The notes beneath the pieces are model-generated. The model did not search any database and was not told the origin of the DNA. It saw only the letters and a program-made list of their open reading frames with translations. Position numbers and translations under genes: made by a program. From Mycolicibacterium aubagnense (GTDB lineage Bacteria > Actinomycetota > Actinomycetes > Mycobacteriales > Mycobacteriaceae): DNA of 64,000 bases. This document shows, piece after piece, positions 7,796 to 17,318 of this stretch. The stretch is from the NCBI RefSeq assembly GCF_010730955.1, contig NZ_AP022577.1, positions 4,836,001-4,900,000 of the forward strand, read 5' to 3'. The stretch's first letter is position 1. Each line of letters opens with the position of its first letter.

Positions 7796-8956
7796 ATGAC
7801 CGACAAACGACGTTTACGAAGCCTCAAACAGGCTCGACGCGATGTGCGGCGAGCGAAGAAGCGCAACGCCGGCGGCGCGGCCGGCGAGGCCCCTACGGAC
7901 CTATTCCGCCGCGCCATGTCGTGTGGCCATCCGCTCGGCCTACTCCGGTTGGCCAGCGATTTGATTCACCTGTCGAAGCCCGACAAGCTGGCGTTTCTGA
8001 AGTCCGTTCGCCGCGACCCCGTGCCTCTGGATCGGATTCTGAGTGCCTTGACTGGTGTGCGGAATCGGGAGACGACGGCGGTGCTCGCGGTGATCGCGGA
8101 ACTGCTCGTTGACGAGCCCGAACTGCAGCTGCGATGCAGGGAGGAGCTGTCAGAACGCCGCGATCGTCTGCCGCGATGGATTGCCGAGCTATCCCAGATT
8201 GACGTGTACCGTGCGGTCCGCAGAACCGACGTGTTCGGAGATACCGACGAACTCTTTCTTAGTGCGCGAATCGATGGTGGGCATGAGCTGACCATCGTGG
8301 TGCTGATTGACCACAACAGATTCGGGGGAATTGTCGGAGCGGCCGCGGCTCCAGGTCCGATCGATGAGGCTGTCGCGTTGATGGCCGAATCCGATGACGA
8401 GCTCGAGGTCGTCGAGATGTCGTCGGCTGACGCCCGAAGATGGATTGAAGATGCGTTCGTCAGACCGACGTTCGCATACGAGGCCTATGATTGGCCGCTA
8501 TACGAACCGTTGGTTCAGTGGCTGGTAACCCGGCTGCCCGAAGGCGGTGAACATCGGCCCCCTGCTATGGATTGGCAAGTTGCCGAACAGCTTTGTGATG
8601 CTTTCTTTGCCAGCAGATTGTCTGGTCCGTTCGCAGGACCCATGTATCGGGATCAGCTGCTCGAACTTTTCGAGACTGGCACAGAGGACCCGCTGCGGTG
8701 GAGTGAAAAACGCGTCCGAGACGTAATGCGCAACCCGGCTTACTCTTACGACGACGGCGATGACATTCCGTTGGAGGTCGCGCTGAATGTGCCCGACCTG
8801 CTTCGTGCATTCATTTCATATGCACACGCGCAGAGTGGGATTGGGGATGAACTGACTTCGCGAACCCTCGCCGTGATCGACGAGTTGCGGTCTAGCTACA
8901 GGCACGAACTTCTGGGCGAGGCGCGAGAGTTTTGGGGATACGACGAGGCCGGCTAG
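7796..8956 (+). CDS. Conserved hypothetical protein, 386 aa
   Basis: Begins with a strongly basic segment (residues 1-27, KRRLRSLKQARRDVRRAKKR) and continues as a mostly helical, acidic, soluble protein. No signal peptide or transmembrane helix. A central region with alternating strands (LFLSARIDGGHELTIVVLIDHN) may be a small alpha/beta domain, and the C-terminal half is helical with WPLYEPLVQWLVTRLP. I do not recognise the family. The start ATG lies after a 100-base gap from the divergent GreA/GreB-C gene; no strong ribosome site is seen. It ends before a long hairpin. Confidence 0.7.
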   Translation: MTDKRRLRSLKQARRDVRRAKKRNAGGAAGEAPTDLFRRAMSCGHPLGLLRLASDLIHLSKPDKLAFLKSVRRDPVPLDRILSALTGVRNRETTAVLAVIAELLVDEPELQLRCREELSERRDRLPRWIAELSQIDVYRAVRRTDVFGDTDELFLSARIDGGHELTIVVLIDHNRFGGIVGAAAAPGPIDEAVALMAESDDELEVVEMSSADARRWIEDAFVRPTFAYEAYDWPLYEPLVQWLVTRLPEGGEHRPPAMDWQVAEQLCDAFFASRLSGPFAGPMYRDQLLELFETGTEDPLRWSEKRVRDVMRNPAYSYDDGDDIPLEVALNVPDLLRAFISYAHAQSGIGDELTSRTLAVIDELRSSYRHELLGEAREFWGYDEAG

Positions 8957-8983
8957 CAGTCGGTCCTCTCCTGGGGCACAGAC

Positions 8984-9021
8984 GATTTGGAGCCGTCAAG
9001 GAAACTTGACGGCTCCAAATC
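8984..9021. terminator. Long perfect hairpin, terminator and dispersed motif
   Basis: A 17-bp perfect stem (8984-9000 with 9005-9021) closed by a GAAA tetraloop. Outside it, CTCTCCTG (8966-8973) can pair with CAGGAGAG (9030-9037). It lies between convergent genes and should stop transcription from both sides. The right arm and following bases (TTGACGGCTCCAAATCG then CATGT-TCA) recur with few changes beside the hairpin at 18502-18556. Confidence 0.75.
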
Positions 9022-9103
9022 GAACATGTCAGGAGAGCTGGCCGGCGCGTCACAGCGCGCGCAGACACCACGAAACCGACGCGCGAACCGGCGGCAGGGC
9101 GGG

Positions 9104-11092
9104 TCAGCGCTCAACCGAAACCGGCTCACTCCCCGCAATCTTCTGCGTCCGCTTGTACATCCACGCCAGCACCGCTGCGAAGGCTACGACGCCGATCACT
9201 TGAGGAGCAGACCCGCCGAAGCCGGAGAACAGCGCGAACGGCTCATCGGAACCAGTCCCGGCGACGAAACCCGCGAACACGACGCCATAGAGGCTCTCGC
9301 CGACGATCATGCCCGTCGCCAACAGCACACCCAGACGCTTCTTGCGCTCGACGTCTCCGCCGGTTCGGTCCGCCCAGCGGTTGTAGAACCAGCCCAACAG
9401 CGCGCCCAGCGGAATGATCAGCGTCAGGCTCATCGGCAGGTACATGCCCATCCCGACGGCCAGCGGCGGCAGCGCGAATCGCGATGTGCGGGTGAGGGTC
9501 TCGTCGACGATGATCGCCACGACGCCGATCACCGCGCCGAGTCCGATCAAGCCCCAGTTCAACGATCCGCCGAAAACGCCCTTGGCCAACGACGAAATCA
9601 ACGCGGCCTGCGGCGCGGCCAGCGCATGGTCGCCCGCGCCGGGAGCACCGAGGAACCCGAACGCCCGCTGCATCAGGTTGAGCACCGGAGGGATGATCGC
9701 CGACCCGAACGCCACACCAATGATCAACGCCACCTGCTGTTTCCATGGCGTCGCTCCGACGAGCTGACCGGACTTGAGGTCCTGCAGATTGTCGTTGGAG
9801 ATGGTCGCCACGCCGAACGTGATGGCCGCCGCGAACAGCGTGAACGCCACGAGTGCGGTGGATTGCCCACCGGAGGCAGGCCCGAACACCACCTTGATCA
9901 ACACCGCGGCGATCAGCACTGTCAGGATGCCGACGCCGGAGATCGGGCTGTTCGACGAGCCGATCAGCCCCGCCATGTACCCGCACACCGACGCGATGAC
10001 CAGTCCGATGACGAAGATGAACACCAGACTCGCCGCGATGATCCCAGCCGAATGCCCTTGCAGCACAGTGCCGCGGCTGAAATCCCACAGCAGCACGGCG
10101 ATCGGCAGCAACATCACCACGACGGTGCCGACGACGATGGGAAAGGGGATGTCGCGCTCGGTGAGGTCGACCACCTGGCCTTGCCGTCGGTCGCGCGCCG
10201 ACACCAGTGCATCGGTGACGCCCTTGATAATGGGGCGCAGGATCTTCAGCAGCGTCCAGATCGCCGCGACGGCAATAGCTCCCGCGCCGACGAACCGCAC
10301 CTCATGCACGAAGACGCCGTCGATGATGTCGCCGATCGGCTCACCGGTCCCGAGTGTCCCGATGGTGCGGATCGGCAGCAGCACCCCGAACGAGATGACC
10401 AGCCCGACGAGCATCGCGATGCCGACCGTCATACCGATCAGGTGCCCGACGCCGATCATCGCCATCGACAGGCCGGCGCTGAACATCGTGCCGCCCGCAC
10501 CGATACGGGTATATGCGGTAACCGAATTCGCGAGCACCTTGAGATTGGCCAGCAGTCCGAAGCCGGCCGACACCAAAGAACCGAACGTGATCACCCGAAG
10601 TCCGGTGCGGTTGGCCTCCGCGCCTTCGGTGCCGTCACCGACCTTGAGCACCTCGGCGGCGGCGACGCCTTCGGGGTAGGGGAGCTCGGTGCCGGTGACG
10701 AGCGCGCGGCGCAACGGTATGGAGTACATGACGCCGAGGGTGCCGCCGACCGCGCAGACGGCGACGGTGGTCCAGTAGGGGAAGCCGGTCCACCAGCCGA
10801 TCATGATCAACCCGGGCAGCACGAAGATGATCGCCGAGAGCGTGCCCGCCGCCGACGCGACGGTCTGCACGATGTTGTTCTCGACGATCGAGTGGTTGGC
10901 GAAGCTGCGCAGCACCGCCATCGAGATCACGGCGGCCGGGATGGCGGTGGCGAACGTCAGGCCTACTTTGAGTCCGAGATAGACGTTGGCGGCGGTGAAC
11001 ACGAGCGTGATGGCGCCGCCGAGCAGGATGCCGCGAACGGTCAGTTCACGCAGCGTCGGGGTGGCGGGGGTCGCTGGAGTGGCGGTGGCCAA
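9104..11092 (-). CDS. OPT-family oligopeptide/metal-chelate transporter
   Basis: 662 aa from a TTG start (11092) preceded by GAGAGAGGA; the open frame upstream is low-complexity and overlaps nothing useful. About 14-16 hydrophobic helices are visible. OPT features include an N-terminal LTVRGILLGGAITLVFTAANVYLGLKVGL, a loop with ELPYPEGVAAAEVLK (the typical P-Y-P/PEG-A-A-E-V loop), and SSNSPISG. The family moves oligopeptides or metal-siderophore complexes by proton symport in the inner membrane. Substrate is not shown by sequence. The gene is read toward the 8984 hairpin and sits 80 bases downstream of prfC in the same direction, so it may be partly co-transcribed. Confidence 0.88.
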   Translation of the reverse strand: MATATPATPATPTLRELTVRGILLGGAITLVFTAANVYLGLKVGLTFATAIPAAVISMAVLRSFANHSIVENNIVQTVASAAGTLSAIIFVLPGLIMIGWWTGFPYWTTVAVCAVGGTLGVMYSIPLRRALVTGTELPYPEGVAAAEVLKVGDGTEGAEANRTGLRVITFGSLVSAGFGLLANLKVLANSVTAYTRIGAGGTMFSAGLSMAMIGVGHLIGMTVGIAMLVGLVISFGVLLPIRTIGTLGTGEPIGDIIDGVFVHEVRFVGAGAIAVAAIWTLLKILRPIIKGVTDALVSARDRRQGQVVDLTERDIPFPIVVGTVVVMLLPIAVLLWDFSRGTVLQGHSAGIIAASLVFIFVIGLVIASVCGYMAGLIGSSNSPISGVGILTVLIAAVLIKVVFGPASGGQSTALVAFTLFAAAITFGVATISNDNLQDLKSGQLVGATPWKQQVALIIGVAFGSAIIPPVLNLMQRAFGFLGAPGAGDHALAAPQAALISSLAKGVFGGSLNWGLIGLGAVIGVVAIIVDETLTRTSRFALPPLAVGMGMYLPMSLTLIIPLGALLGWFYNRWADRTGGDVERKKRLGVLLATGMIVGESLYGVVFAGFVAGTGSDEPFALFSGFGGSAPQVIGVVAFAAVLAWMYKRTQKIAGSEPVSVER

Positions 11093-11172
11093 CTCGTGGT
11101 CCTCTCTCTTGGGTGCTCTACACCGTAAGCGCTGAGCGCCGAGGTGTGCCCACCTTCGAGAAGGACGTGCCG

Positions 11173-12813
11173 CTAGCTTTCCGCCGCCGCCACCAACGAC
11201 CGCAGCTTCACGTTCGGGTTGTCCCGCTGGAACCCTTCGAGTCGCCACGGCGTCGAGAACAGCACCAGCAGGACGCCGTCGGTCCGGGTCAGCACCTCGC
11301 ACGACACCTGCTTGCTCATGAACTCGGCGTCCTCGGGGTCGACGACCCGCGCCACCTGGTACGGCAGCGATTCCATCATGATGGCCGCGCCGATCTCGGT
11401 CGCCATCCGGTGCGCGGCCACCTCGAACTGCATGGGGCCGACGGCTGCGAACACCGGTGCCTGCTCACCGCGCTTGTCCGAGCGCAGCACCTGGACGACG
11501 CCCTCTTGGTCCAGCTGCTCGATGCCCTTGCGGAACTGCTTGTGCTTGCTCGGATCCTTGCCGCGGACCACCGAGAAGTACTCGGGGGAGAAGCTCGGGA
11601 TCGGCGGAAACTCCACGGGCACATCGCGATACAGCGTGTCGCCGGGGCGCAGTGCCGCGGCGTTGGCGAGGCCGATCACGTCACCGGGCCACGCGTCGTC
11701 CAGCGTCGAACGCTGCTGCCCGAACACCGACTGCGCGTACTTGGTGACGAACGGCTTGCCGGTCCCGGCGTGCGTCAGCACGTCACCGCGTTCGAACGTG
11801 CCGGAACACACCCGTGCGTACGCGATCCGGTCGCGGTGCGAGCTGTCCATGCCGGCCTGCACCTTGAACACGAACGCGCTGAACGGCGAATCCACCGGAC
11901 GTGGCTGGCCGGCGACATCGACGATCGCGCCGGGCGAGGGCGCCAGGTCGACCAGCACGTCGAGTAGCTGGTTCACGCCGAAGTTCAGCGCCGCCGAGGT
12001 GAACAGCACCGGCGACGACTCGCCGGACAGGAACGTCTCGCGGTCGTAGTCCGAGCCGTCCATCGACAGCAGTTCGGACTCTTCGACGGCGGTGTCCCAG
12101 TCACCCTCGGCGGCATCGTGCGCCTTGTCGGCGGGGATGTGCTCTTCCGGCGCGGCGGTGGCGCCACCGGCGGTGCGGGTGAAGCGGATGTAGTGGCCCT
12201 TGCGGCGGTCCATCACACCCTTGAAGTCGCCGGCGATGCCCACCGGCCAGGTCAGCGGCGTCGTCCGCAGCCCGATGCGCTCGTGGATCTCATCCATCAG
12301 CTCCAGCGCGTGCCGGCCGGGGCGGTCCCACTTGTTGATCACCGTGATGATCGGGATGCCGCGGTGCTTACACACCTGGAACAGCTTCAGGGTCTGCGGC
12401 TCAAGGCCTTTCGCTGCGTCGATGAGCATCACCGCGCAGTCGACGGCCGTCAGCACCCGGTAGGTGTCCTCGGAGAAGTCGGCGTGGCCGGGGGTGTCCA
12501 GCAAGTTGATGACGCAGTCGCGGTACGGGAACTGCAGCGCCGTCGACGTGATGGAGATGCCGCGGGCCTTTTCCATCTCCATCCAGTCCGACACCGTGGA
12601 CTTGCGGCCGGCCTTGCCGTGGATCGCGCCCGCCTCGGTGATCACCCGTGCATGCAGGGCCAGCGCCTCGGTCAGCGTCGATTTACCGGCGTCAGGGTGG
12701 CTGATGACGGCAAACGTGCGGCGACGGGCGGCTTCGGTGGCGACCCGGCTGGTGGAGCCGGTAGCTGAGGCGGAACTGGTGGCGGGGGCGGTGTCGGTCA
12801 TGGCACCAGACAT
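11173..12813 (-). CDS. prfC: Peptide chain release factor 3 (PrfC)
   Basis: 546 aa from ATG 12813 (a second ATG at 12801 is also possible). A translational GTPase: G1 SHPDAGKSTLTE, a switch region with ARGISITS, G3 DTPGHADF, G4 NKWD, followed by the RF3-specific PEYFSVVRGKDPSKHKQFRKG segment and C-terminal domain III. RF3 removes RF1/RF2 from the ribosome after peptide release and uses GTP. The frame is open much further upstream into the sulfatase region, but that is antisense-frame shadow; the conserved GTPase starts near the chosen ATG. Ribosome site is weak, so the transcript may be leaderless. Confidence 0.93.
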   Translation of the reverse strand: MSGAMTDTAPATSSASATGSTSRVATEAARRRTFAVISHPDAGKSTLTEALALHARVITEAGAIHGKAGRKSTVSDWMEMEKARGISITSTALQFPYRDCVINLLDTPGHADFSEDTYRVLTAVDCAVMLIDAAKGLEPQTLKLFQVCKHRGIPIITVINKWDRPGRHALELMDEIHERIGLRTTPLTWPVGIAGDFKGVMDRRKGHYIRFTRTAGGATAAPEEHIPADKAHDAAEGDWDTAVEESELLSMDGSDYDRETFLSGESSPVLFTSAALNFGVNQLLDVLVDLAPSPGAIVDVAGQPRPVDSPFSAFVFKVQAGMDSSHRDRIAYARVCSGTFERGDVLTHAGTGKPFVTKYAQSVFGQQRSTLDDAWPGDVIGLANAAALRPGDTLYRDVPVEFPPIPSFSPEYFSVVRGKDPSKHKQFRKGIEQLDQEGVVQVLRSDKRGEQAPVFAAVGPMQFEVAAHRMATEIGAAIMMESLPYQVARVVDPEDAEFMSKQVSCEVLTRTDGVLLVLFSTPWRLEGFQRDNPNVKLRSLVAAAES

Positions 12814-12869
12814 GCTATTGGCCGACCAGGCAAAACCTGTAATCGCGACGGCGTGACCAGCGGGTTTGC

Positions 12870-14693
12870 TTACGGCCGGAATCGGCACAGCAGTCGCTGG
12901 ACGGCGCTGCCGGGCTCCGGCGGCCGCCTGCTGACGTACGGCCACGGCTCGTTGCGCTCCGGAACGGACTCTGTGCGGACCTGCTTGAGGTGAGTCCGCA
13001 GGTATCGGCGCACCTCCTGGAGCGCGGGATCGGCCCAGCGGTTGACGGCCTCGATGGGGTCGGAGGTCAGGTCGTAGAGCTCCCACTGGTCGTCGAGCGG
13101 GTCGGTGCGGTACGTATCGCCGCCCCGGCTGTTCGCCGCCAGGTGCCGCACCCCCGGTTCGGTCCACGTCGCCGGATCGTCGAACGTGCGGACCAGCTTC
13201 CACAGGTGACCGGCGCCGCCGACCACAGCGCCGGAGACCCGTGACACCAGTCCCTCGAAGTTGGCGGCGACGTTCGCGGGCACCCGGATACGCAGCAGCG
13301 CAGGCGGATTCGTGTTGGCTCCGATCGCCTGCGCGGCGCCCGACGCCCCGGTGTCGCCTTCGAGGATGTTGTCGCGGGTCATGATGTAGACCGGCCGGTC
13401 CTTTTCGGCCGCAGCACCATTCACCACCGGCATGAGGTCGCGGCCGGGCAGGGGATGTACTTCGGTGAACGAGGCGGCCAGCGTCTCGGACGTGGCGGCG
13501 ACGTCGACGCCGGCGGCGCCCAGCAGCGTCGGCACCAGGTCGACGTGGGAGGTCGGGGCGTCGACTTCGCGGGAAGTGGTCGTGTCTGCGCCGATCCGGA
13601 CGATGACGAACGGGACGCGCGTCGCCTCGTCGTACAGGTTGAACCACTTCTGATGCAGCCCGCCGTGCGCGCCGAGCAGGTCGCCGTGATCGGAAGTCCG
13701 TACCAGCAAAGCATTTTCGGACCCGTTCTCGGTGACGGCCCGGCGAACCCGGTCCAGCGGACCGTCGACTTCGGCGTGCAGCCGGTAGTAGAGGTCGCGG
13801 TACTGCTGCGCATTGCGGCGGTAGGTGCGTTCGATCACCGCGGCCGGCCCGTAGCCGGAGTAGTAGGCCTCGCGGAAGGCGGCTTGCGCGGCCGGCTTGT
13901 CGCTCAGGTCCTCGGTGGCCGTAGGTGCCGCGGGCACATGTGGCGGTTCGAGCACGGGGTAGTCGAGTAGCGGGCTCCGCCGTACCCACGCCGGAAACAA
14001 CACGATGTCATGGGGATTGACGAAGCTGGCCACCAACAGGAACGGCCGCAGCGCGTCGGCGTCGCCGGCGCGCCGCCGCGCGTAGCGGTCTTCGAGCCAG
14101 GCGACCACGCGTTCGGCGACCAACGGATCCCGGCGAAAACCACTGTTGGACATGGCCGCTCCGTGCGGCTCCGGTCCGACCCAGCCGGAGAAGCCGTACG
14201 GCCCCAGCGGATCGGCGTCGAGGTACGCCTGCACCGCCACCGGGTCGACGACGCCGTCGGCGTCATTGGTGGCCAGTGGCTTGCCGGTCTTGGGGTCTTC
14301 CAGGTCGGCGTGCGAGATGTGCCACTTGCCGTCGTAGTGCGTGTCGTAGCCGGCGGCGCGCAGCCAGTTGCCCAGAGTCGGTACCTCGCCTTGGCGCAGC
14401 CAGCGCAGCCGTGAGTCGTCGTACCGCTTGCCGAGGCCGTCGGTCTGCGTGACGCCGTGCAGGTCCGGGTATTGACCGGTGAACAGCGTCGGCCGACTGG
14501 GGGCACACGCCAGCGAGCCGGTGTAGTGCCGGGTGAAGTGCACGCCGTGTTCGTCGAACCAGCGCCTCCCGCCGAGAGTGCGGTGTCGCCAGGCGAGGAC
14601 GTCGTCGGACTCGTACGGCGGGACCGCACGTTCCTCGTCGGTCATCAAAATGACGATGTCGGGGCGCTGCTCCACAGCGCCATGAAACACCAC
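12870..14693 (-). CDS. Sulfatase family hydrolase (formylglycine type)
   Basis: 607 aa from a GTG pair at 14693/14690. The formylglycine signature C-A-P-S-R is present in SLACAPSRPTLFTGQYP (about residues 61-77); the cysteine must be converted to formylglycine by a maturation enzyme that is not in the window. Metal and active-site features include TDEE near the N-terminus, YDGKWHISH, and TSDHGDLLGAHGG. No signal peptide is seen, so it is probably cytosolic. It likely hydrolyses sulfate (or phosphate/phosphonate) esters of small organic compounds; the substrate cannot be read from sequence. Its stop lies about 56 bases upstream of prfC. Confidence 0.85.
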   Translation of the reverse strand: MVFHGAVEQRPDIVILMTDEERAVPPYESDDVLAWRHRTLGGRRWFDEHGVHFTRHYTGSLACAPSRPTLFTGQYPDLHGVTQTDGLGKRYDDSRLRWLRQGEVPTLGNWLRAAGYDTHYDGKWHISHADLEDPKTGKPLATNDADGVVDPVAVQAYLDADPLGPYGFSGWVGPEPHGAAMSNSGFRRDPLVAERVVAWLEDRYARRRAGDADALRPFLLVASFVNPHDIVLFPAWVRRSPLLDYPVLEPPHVPAAPTATEDLSDKPAAQAAFREAYYSGYGPAAVIERTYRRNAQQYRDLYYRLHAEVDGPLDRVRRAVTENGSENALLVRTSDHGDLLGAHGGLHQKWFNLYDEATRVPFVIVRIGADTTTSREVDAPTSHVDLVPTLLGAAGVDVAATSETLAASFTEVHPLPGRDLMPVVNGAAAEKDRPVYIMTRDNILEGDTGASGAAQAIGANTNPPALLRIRVPANVAANFEGLVSRVSGAVVGGAGHLWKLVRTFDDPATWTEPGVRHLAANSRGGDTYRTDPLDDQWELYDLTSDPIEAVNRWADPALQEVRRYLRTHLKQVRTESVPERNEPWPYVSRRPPEPGSAVQRLLCRFRP

Positions 14694-14750
14694 TGATCGC
14701 GGCTGCGCAGTGAAACGGCAGACAACCTCTGTGGTCGATTTTTTCCTGAA

Positions 14751-15167
14751 TTAGCTGGTACTTTCGTGCTCCTCGAGCCCCACCGCCGCCAGCAATTCCT
14801 TCCGGTCTTTCTCCAGTTTGCCGGAGGTGTCAATTTCGCGCATCAGGTCCGCCAGGCCATCCGCGATGGCGTTGAGTTTCTGCTGGAGGGCATCGGTCGA
14901 GCGAGTCTCGGTGTTCTGCAGCAGGGCCACGAGCAGGAACGTGATGATGGTGGTCAGCGTGTTGATGATCAGCTGCCAGGTATCGAAGTTCACGAAGAGA
15001 AACGTGGGCGCCCAGATCACCACGATGGCAACGCAGGCGGCAAAGAACCACGCTTTGGAAGCCCACTTCGAGACCTGTGTCGCGAACCGGTCGAAGAACG
15101 GAACGTCCTTCGATACGTCGCTGGGTAACTCAGCACCCTGGTTCGCGGTGTTGGCGGTATCGGTCAT
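14751..15167 (-). CDS. Low-affinity iron permease family protein
   Basis: 138 aa with a GGGAGG ribosome site. A hydrophilic N-terminus (about 1-38) is followed by two transmembrane helices (about 39-60 and 68-86) with ITFLLVALLQNTETRSTDALQQKLN, then a charged helical tail. This matches the small low-affinity iron permease family (PF04120). Proteins of this family in bacteria are rarely characterised and iron transport is presumed rather than shown. It is transcribed toward the sulfatase gene with a 57-base gap. Confidence 0.8.
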   Translation of the reverse strand: MTDTANTANQGAELPSDVSKDVPFFDRFATQVSKWASKAWFFAACVAIVVIWAPTFLFVNFDTWQLIINTLTTIITFLLVALLQNTETRSTDALQQKLNAIADGLADLMREIDTSGKLEKDRKELLAAVGLEEHESTS

Positions 15168-15288
15168 GGCGGCCTCCCAGGAGCGCAGATGAGGCAGTAG
15201 CCATACCCGGCAAACGGAGCGCCCAAACGCCTTGCTGTGTCCGGACAGCCCAAAACTGAAGTGCCGCAGGGGAAGCGGCGAGCACTAC

Positions 15289-17112
15289 CTAGTCGAACTG
15301 CCCGGCCAGGTACTCCGTCCGCGACGCAGTGCGCGCCAGCTTGCCCGACGTTGTGCGCGGGATGCGCCCCGCGGCGACGAGCCGCACGTCGGCGACGCGA
15401 ACCTGATGATGACGCGACACCGCGGCCCGCACGGCCTCGGCGACAGGCTCCAACGCGGCCCGGCCCGCACCCACCGCGCGCTCGGCGACCACAACCAGTT
15501 GTTCACCCGAATCGCCCGGCACAGCAAAGGCTGTCACGTAACCTGAGCGCACGGCCGGCGACGCACCACTGACCGTCGCCTCGATGTCCTGTGGGTAGTG
15601 ATTGCGCCCGTCGACGATCACCAGGTCCTTGATCCGGCCGGTCACGAACAGCTCGCCGCCCACGTACACGCCGAGATCCCCTGTGGCCAACCACAATGCG
15701 TTGTCCTCGGCGCCGTCGGCGTGGCTGACGGTCTGGCGAGTTTGCAGCTTGTTGCCGAACACCCGCTCCGACTCCTCCGGCCGGCCGAAGTAGCCCCGGC
15801 CGATGTTGTTGCCATGCAACCAAATTTCTCCGACCACTCCGTCGGCTGCTTCGTCGCCGTCGGGGGTCACGATGGTCACCCACTGGTCGGGGATGGCGCG
15901 CCCACACGACACCTGCGGTACCGCACCCTCGGCATGCCGGCCCACGACGACGGCGCGGCCCGCCGCGAGCTCCGCGCGGTCCAGATATGTGGCGCACGGC
16001 TTTTCGTCGGCGGCGATGCTGGCCACCGACAGGGTGGCCTCGGCCATGCCGTACGACGGCTTGACCACCGTCTCGGGCAGTCCGTACGGCGTGAACGCCT
16101 CCATGAACTGCTCGATGGACGGCAGCGTCACCGGCTCGGACCCGTTCAGCAGCGTCACCACATTGCTCAGGTCGAGGGACTCACCGGCCGGCGGCAGGCC
16201 GCGCTGCGCACACAACTCGAACGCGAAATTGGGTGCCGCGGCAAAAGTCCGGCCGTGCGCGGCCTCGTCGGCCAGCCGCTTGATCCAGCGGTAGGGCCGC
16301 CGGACGAACGCCATCGGGTCCATGAGGCTGATCTGACCGCCGCACAGCGCGGGGAACATGATCATGATCAGGCCCATGTCGTGGTACAGCGGCAGCCAGC
16401 TCACGCTGCGGATGTCGGTGTCCAGCCCGCCGGCCAGGATCATCTGAATGACGTTGGTGCACACGTTGCGATGCGTGATCTCCACGCCGGCCGGGGTGCG
16501 CGTCGAGCCCGAGGTGTACTGCAGGTACGCCACGTCGTCGGTGCGAGCGCCCGGGTCGACGTGCATCTCGGCCAGCGTGCCGGGCACGGCGTCGACGGCG
16601 ATGACGCGCGGTCGCTCGGCGGCGGGCAGCGTCTTGATGAACGCGCGGACCGCCTCGGCGGCAGCGGTCGTGGTGAGGACGGCGGACGGTTTGGCGTCCG
16701 CCAACACGGCGGCCAGGCGTTCGGTGTGGCCGGCGAGGGCCGGTGCGAACAGTGGCACGGCGATGTTTCCGGCGTGGACGGCCGCGAAGAACGCCGCGAC
16801 GTAGTCGACGCCCTGCGGCGCGAGGATCGCGACGCGGTCGCGGGGAGCGGTGACCTGTTGCAGCCGGGCCGCGACGGCATTGACCTGAGTCCAGAGCCCG
16901 TTCCAGCTGAGTTCGATGATGTCGCCGTCGGGATTCTGCGCGTAGTCGATGAAGCGATACGACGGCTGATCGCCCATCGCCGCGCGGTTGCGCTCCAGGA
17001 ACGACGTCAGCGTGATGCCGTCAGGTATGACGATCTTGCCGTCCGGTTGGACGTATTGTTCCAGCGATTCCGCCGCCCCAATAATGCTGTGACTCAAGGC
17101 TTCCCGACCCAT
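15289..17112 (-). CDS. Fatty-acyl-AMP ligase (FAAL, FadD type)
   Basis: 607 aa. The adenylation P-loop YTSGSTRTPAGVEITHRN (about residues 197-214) carries the T-R-T-P-A-G form typical of FAALs, with WLPLYHDMGLI and, further on, PSYGMAEATL, and a C-terminal GRIKDLVIVDGRNHYPQDIE. Such enzymes activate fatty acids to acyl-AMP and pass them to an acyl carrier protein or a polyketide synthase for lipid assembly. No PKS, MmpL or acyl-carrier gene is adjacent, so the partner is elsewhere; the exact FadD number cannot be assigned. Cytosolic. Start ATG chosen for fit to family N-terminus. Confidence 0.9.
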   Translation of the reverse strand: MGREALSHSIIGAAESLEQYVQPDGKIVIPDGITLTSFLERNRAAMGDQPSYRFIDYAQNPDGDIIELSWNGLWTQVNAVAARLQQVTAPRDRVAILAPQGVDYVAAFFAAVHAGNIAVPLFAPALAGHTERLAAVLADAKPSAVLTTTAAAEAVRAFIKTLPAAERPRVIAVDAVPGTLAEMHVDPGARTDDVAYLQYTSGSTRTPAGVEITHRNVCTNVIQMILAGGLDTDIRSVSWLPLYHDMGLIMIMFPALCGGQISLMDPMAFVRRPYRWIKRLADEAAHGRTFAAAPNFAFELCAQRGLPPAGESLDLSNVVTLLNGSEPVTLPSIEQFMEAFTPYGLPETVVKPSYGMAEATLSVASIAADEKPCATYLDRAELAAGRAVVVGRHAEGAVPQVSCGRAIPDQWVTIVTPDGDEAADGVVGEIWLHGNNIGRGYFGRPEESERVFGNKLQTRQTVSHADGAEDNALWLATGDLGVYVGGELFVTGRIKDLVIVDGRNHYPQDIEATVSGASPAVRSGYVTAFAVPGDSGEQLVVVAERAVGAGRAALEPVAEAVRAAVSRHHQVRVADVRLVAAGRIPRTTSGKLARTASRTEYLAGQFD

Positions 17113-17264
17113 ATGTCAACACTAGTAGCGGATCTAACTAATCGACGAGTCGGACAATTATGAAAGTCACCACTGCGGGAACGGTGATGTGACGCAGCCC
17201 ACTGGTAATCGGTCGTGGGATGCGGTCCCGCTGGCGTCGACTGCGAAATTTATTCCCGGATATA

Positions 17265-17279
17265 TACCCCCCTCGGGTA
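17265..17279. promoter_or_regulatory. CsoR/RicR-type copper operator candidate
   Basis: TACCC-CCCTC-GGGTA, an inverted repeat of the TACCC-N5-GGGTA type bound by CsoR/RicR-family copper repressors in Actinobacteria and Bacillus. It lies 40 bases upstream of a small membrane protein gene that is followed by a Met/His-rich DUF305 lipoprotein, a context that fits copper response. Confidence 0.6.
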
Positions 17280-17318
17280 CTATGGCTGACGATACCGACA
17301 CCTGAACCGGAGGCCGAC

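Noticed and set aside
8987..11128. A 713-codon open frame on the + strand, rich in His, Arg, Asp and Gln
   Set aside because: It is antisense to the OPT transporter gene over its whole length; composition is that of a GC-rich shadow frame.
11173..13989. A 938-codon frame that would fuse an Arg-rich region to release factor 3
   Set aside because: The first 390 codons overlap the sulfatase gene in another frame and look like a shadow; PrfC starts near 12813.
15598..17163. A 521-codon + strand frame
   Set aside because: Antisense to the fatty-acyl-AMP ligase; shadow composition.
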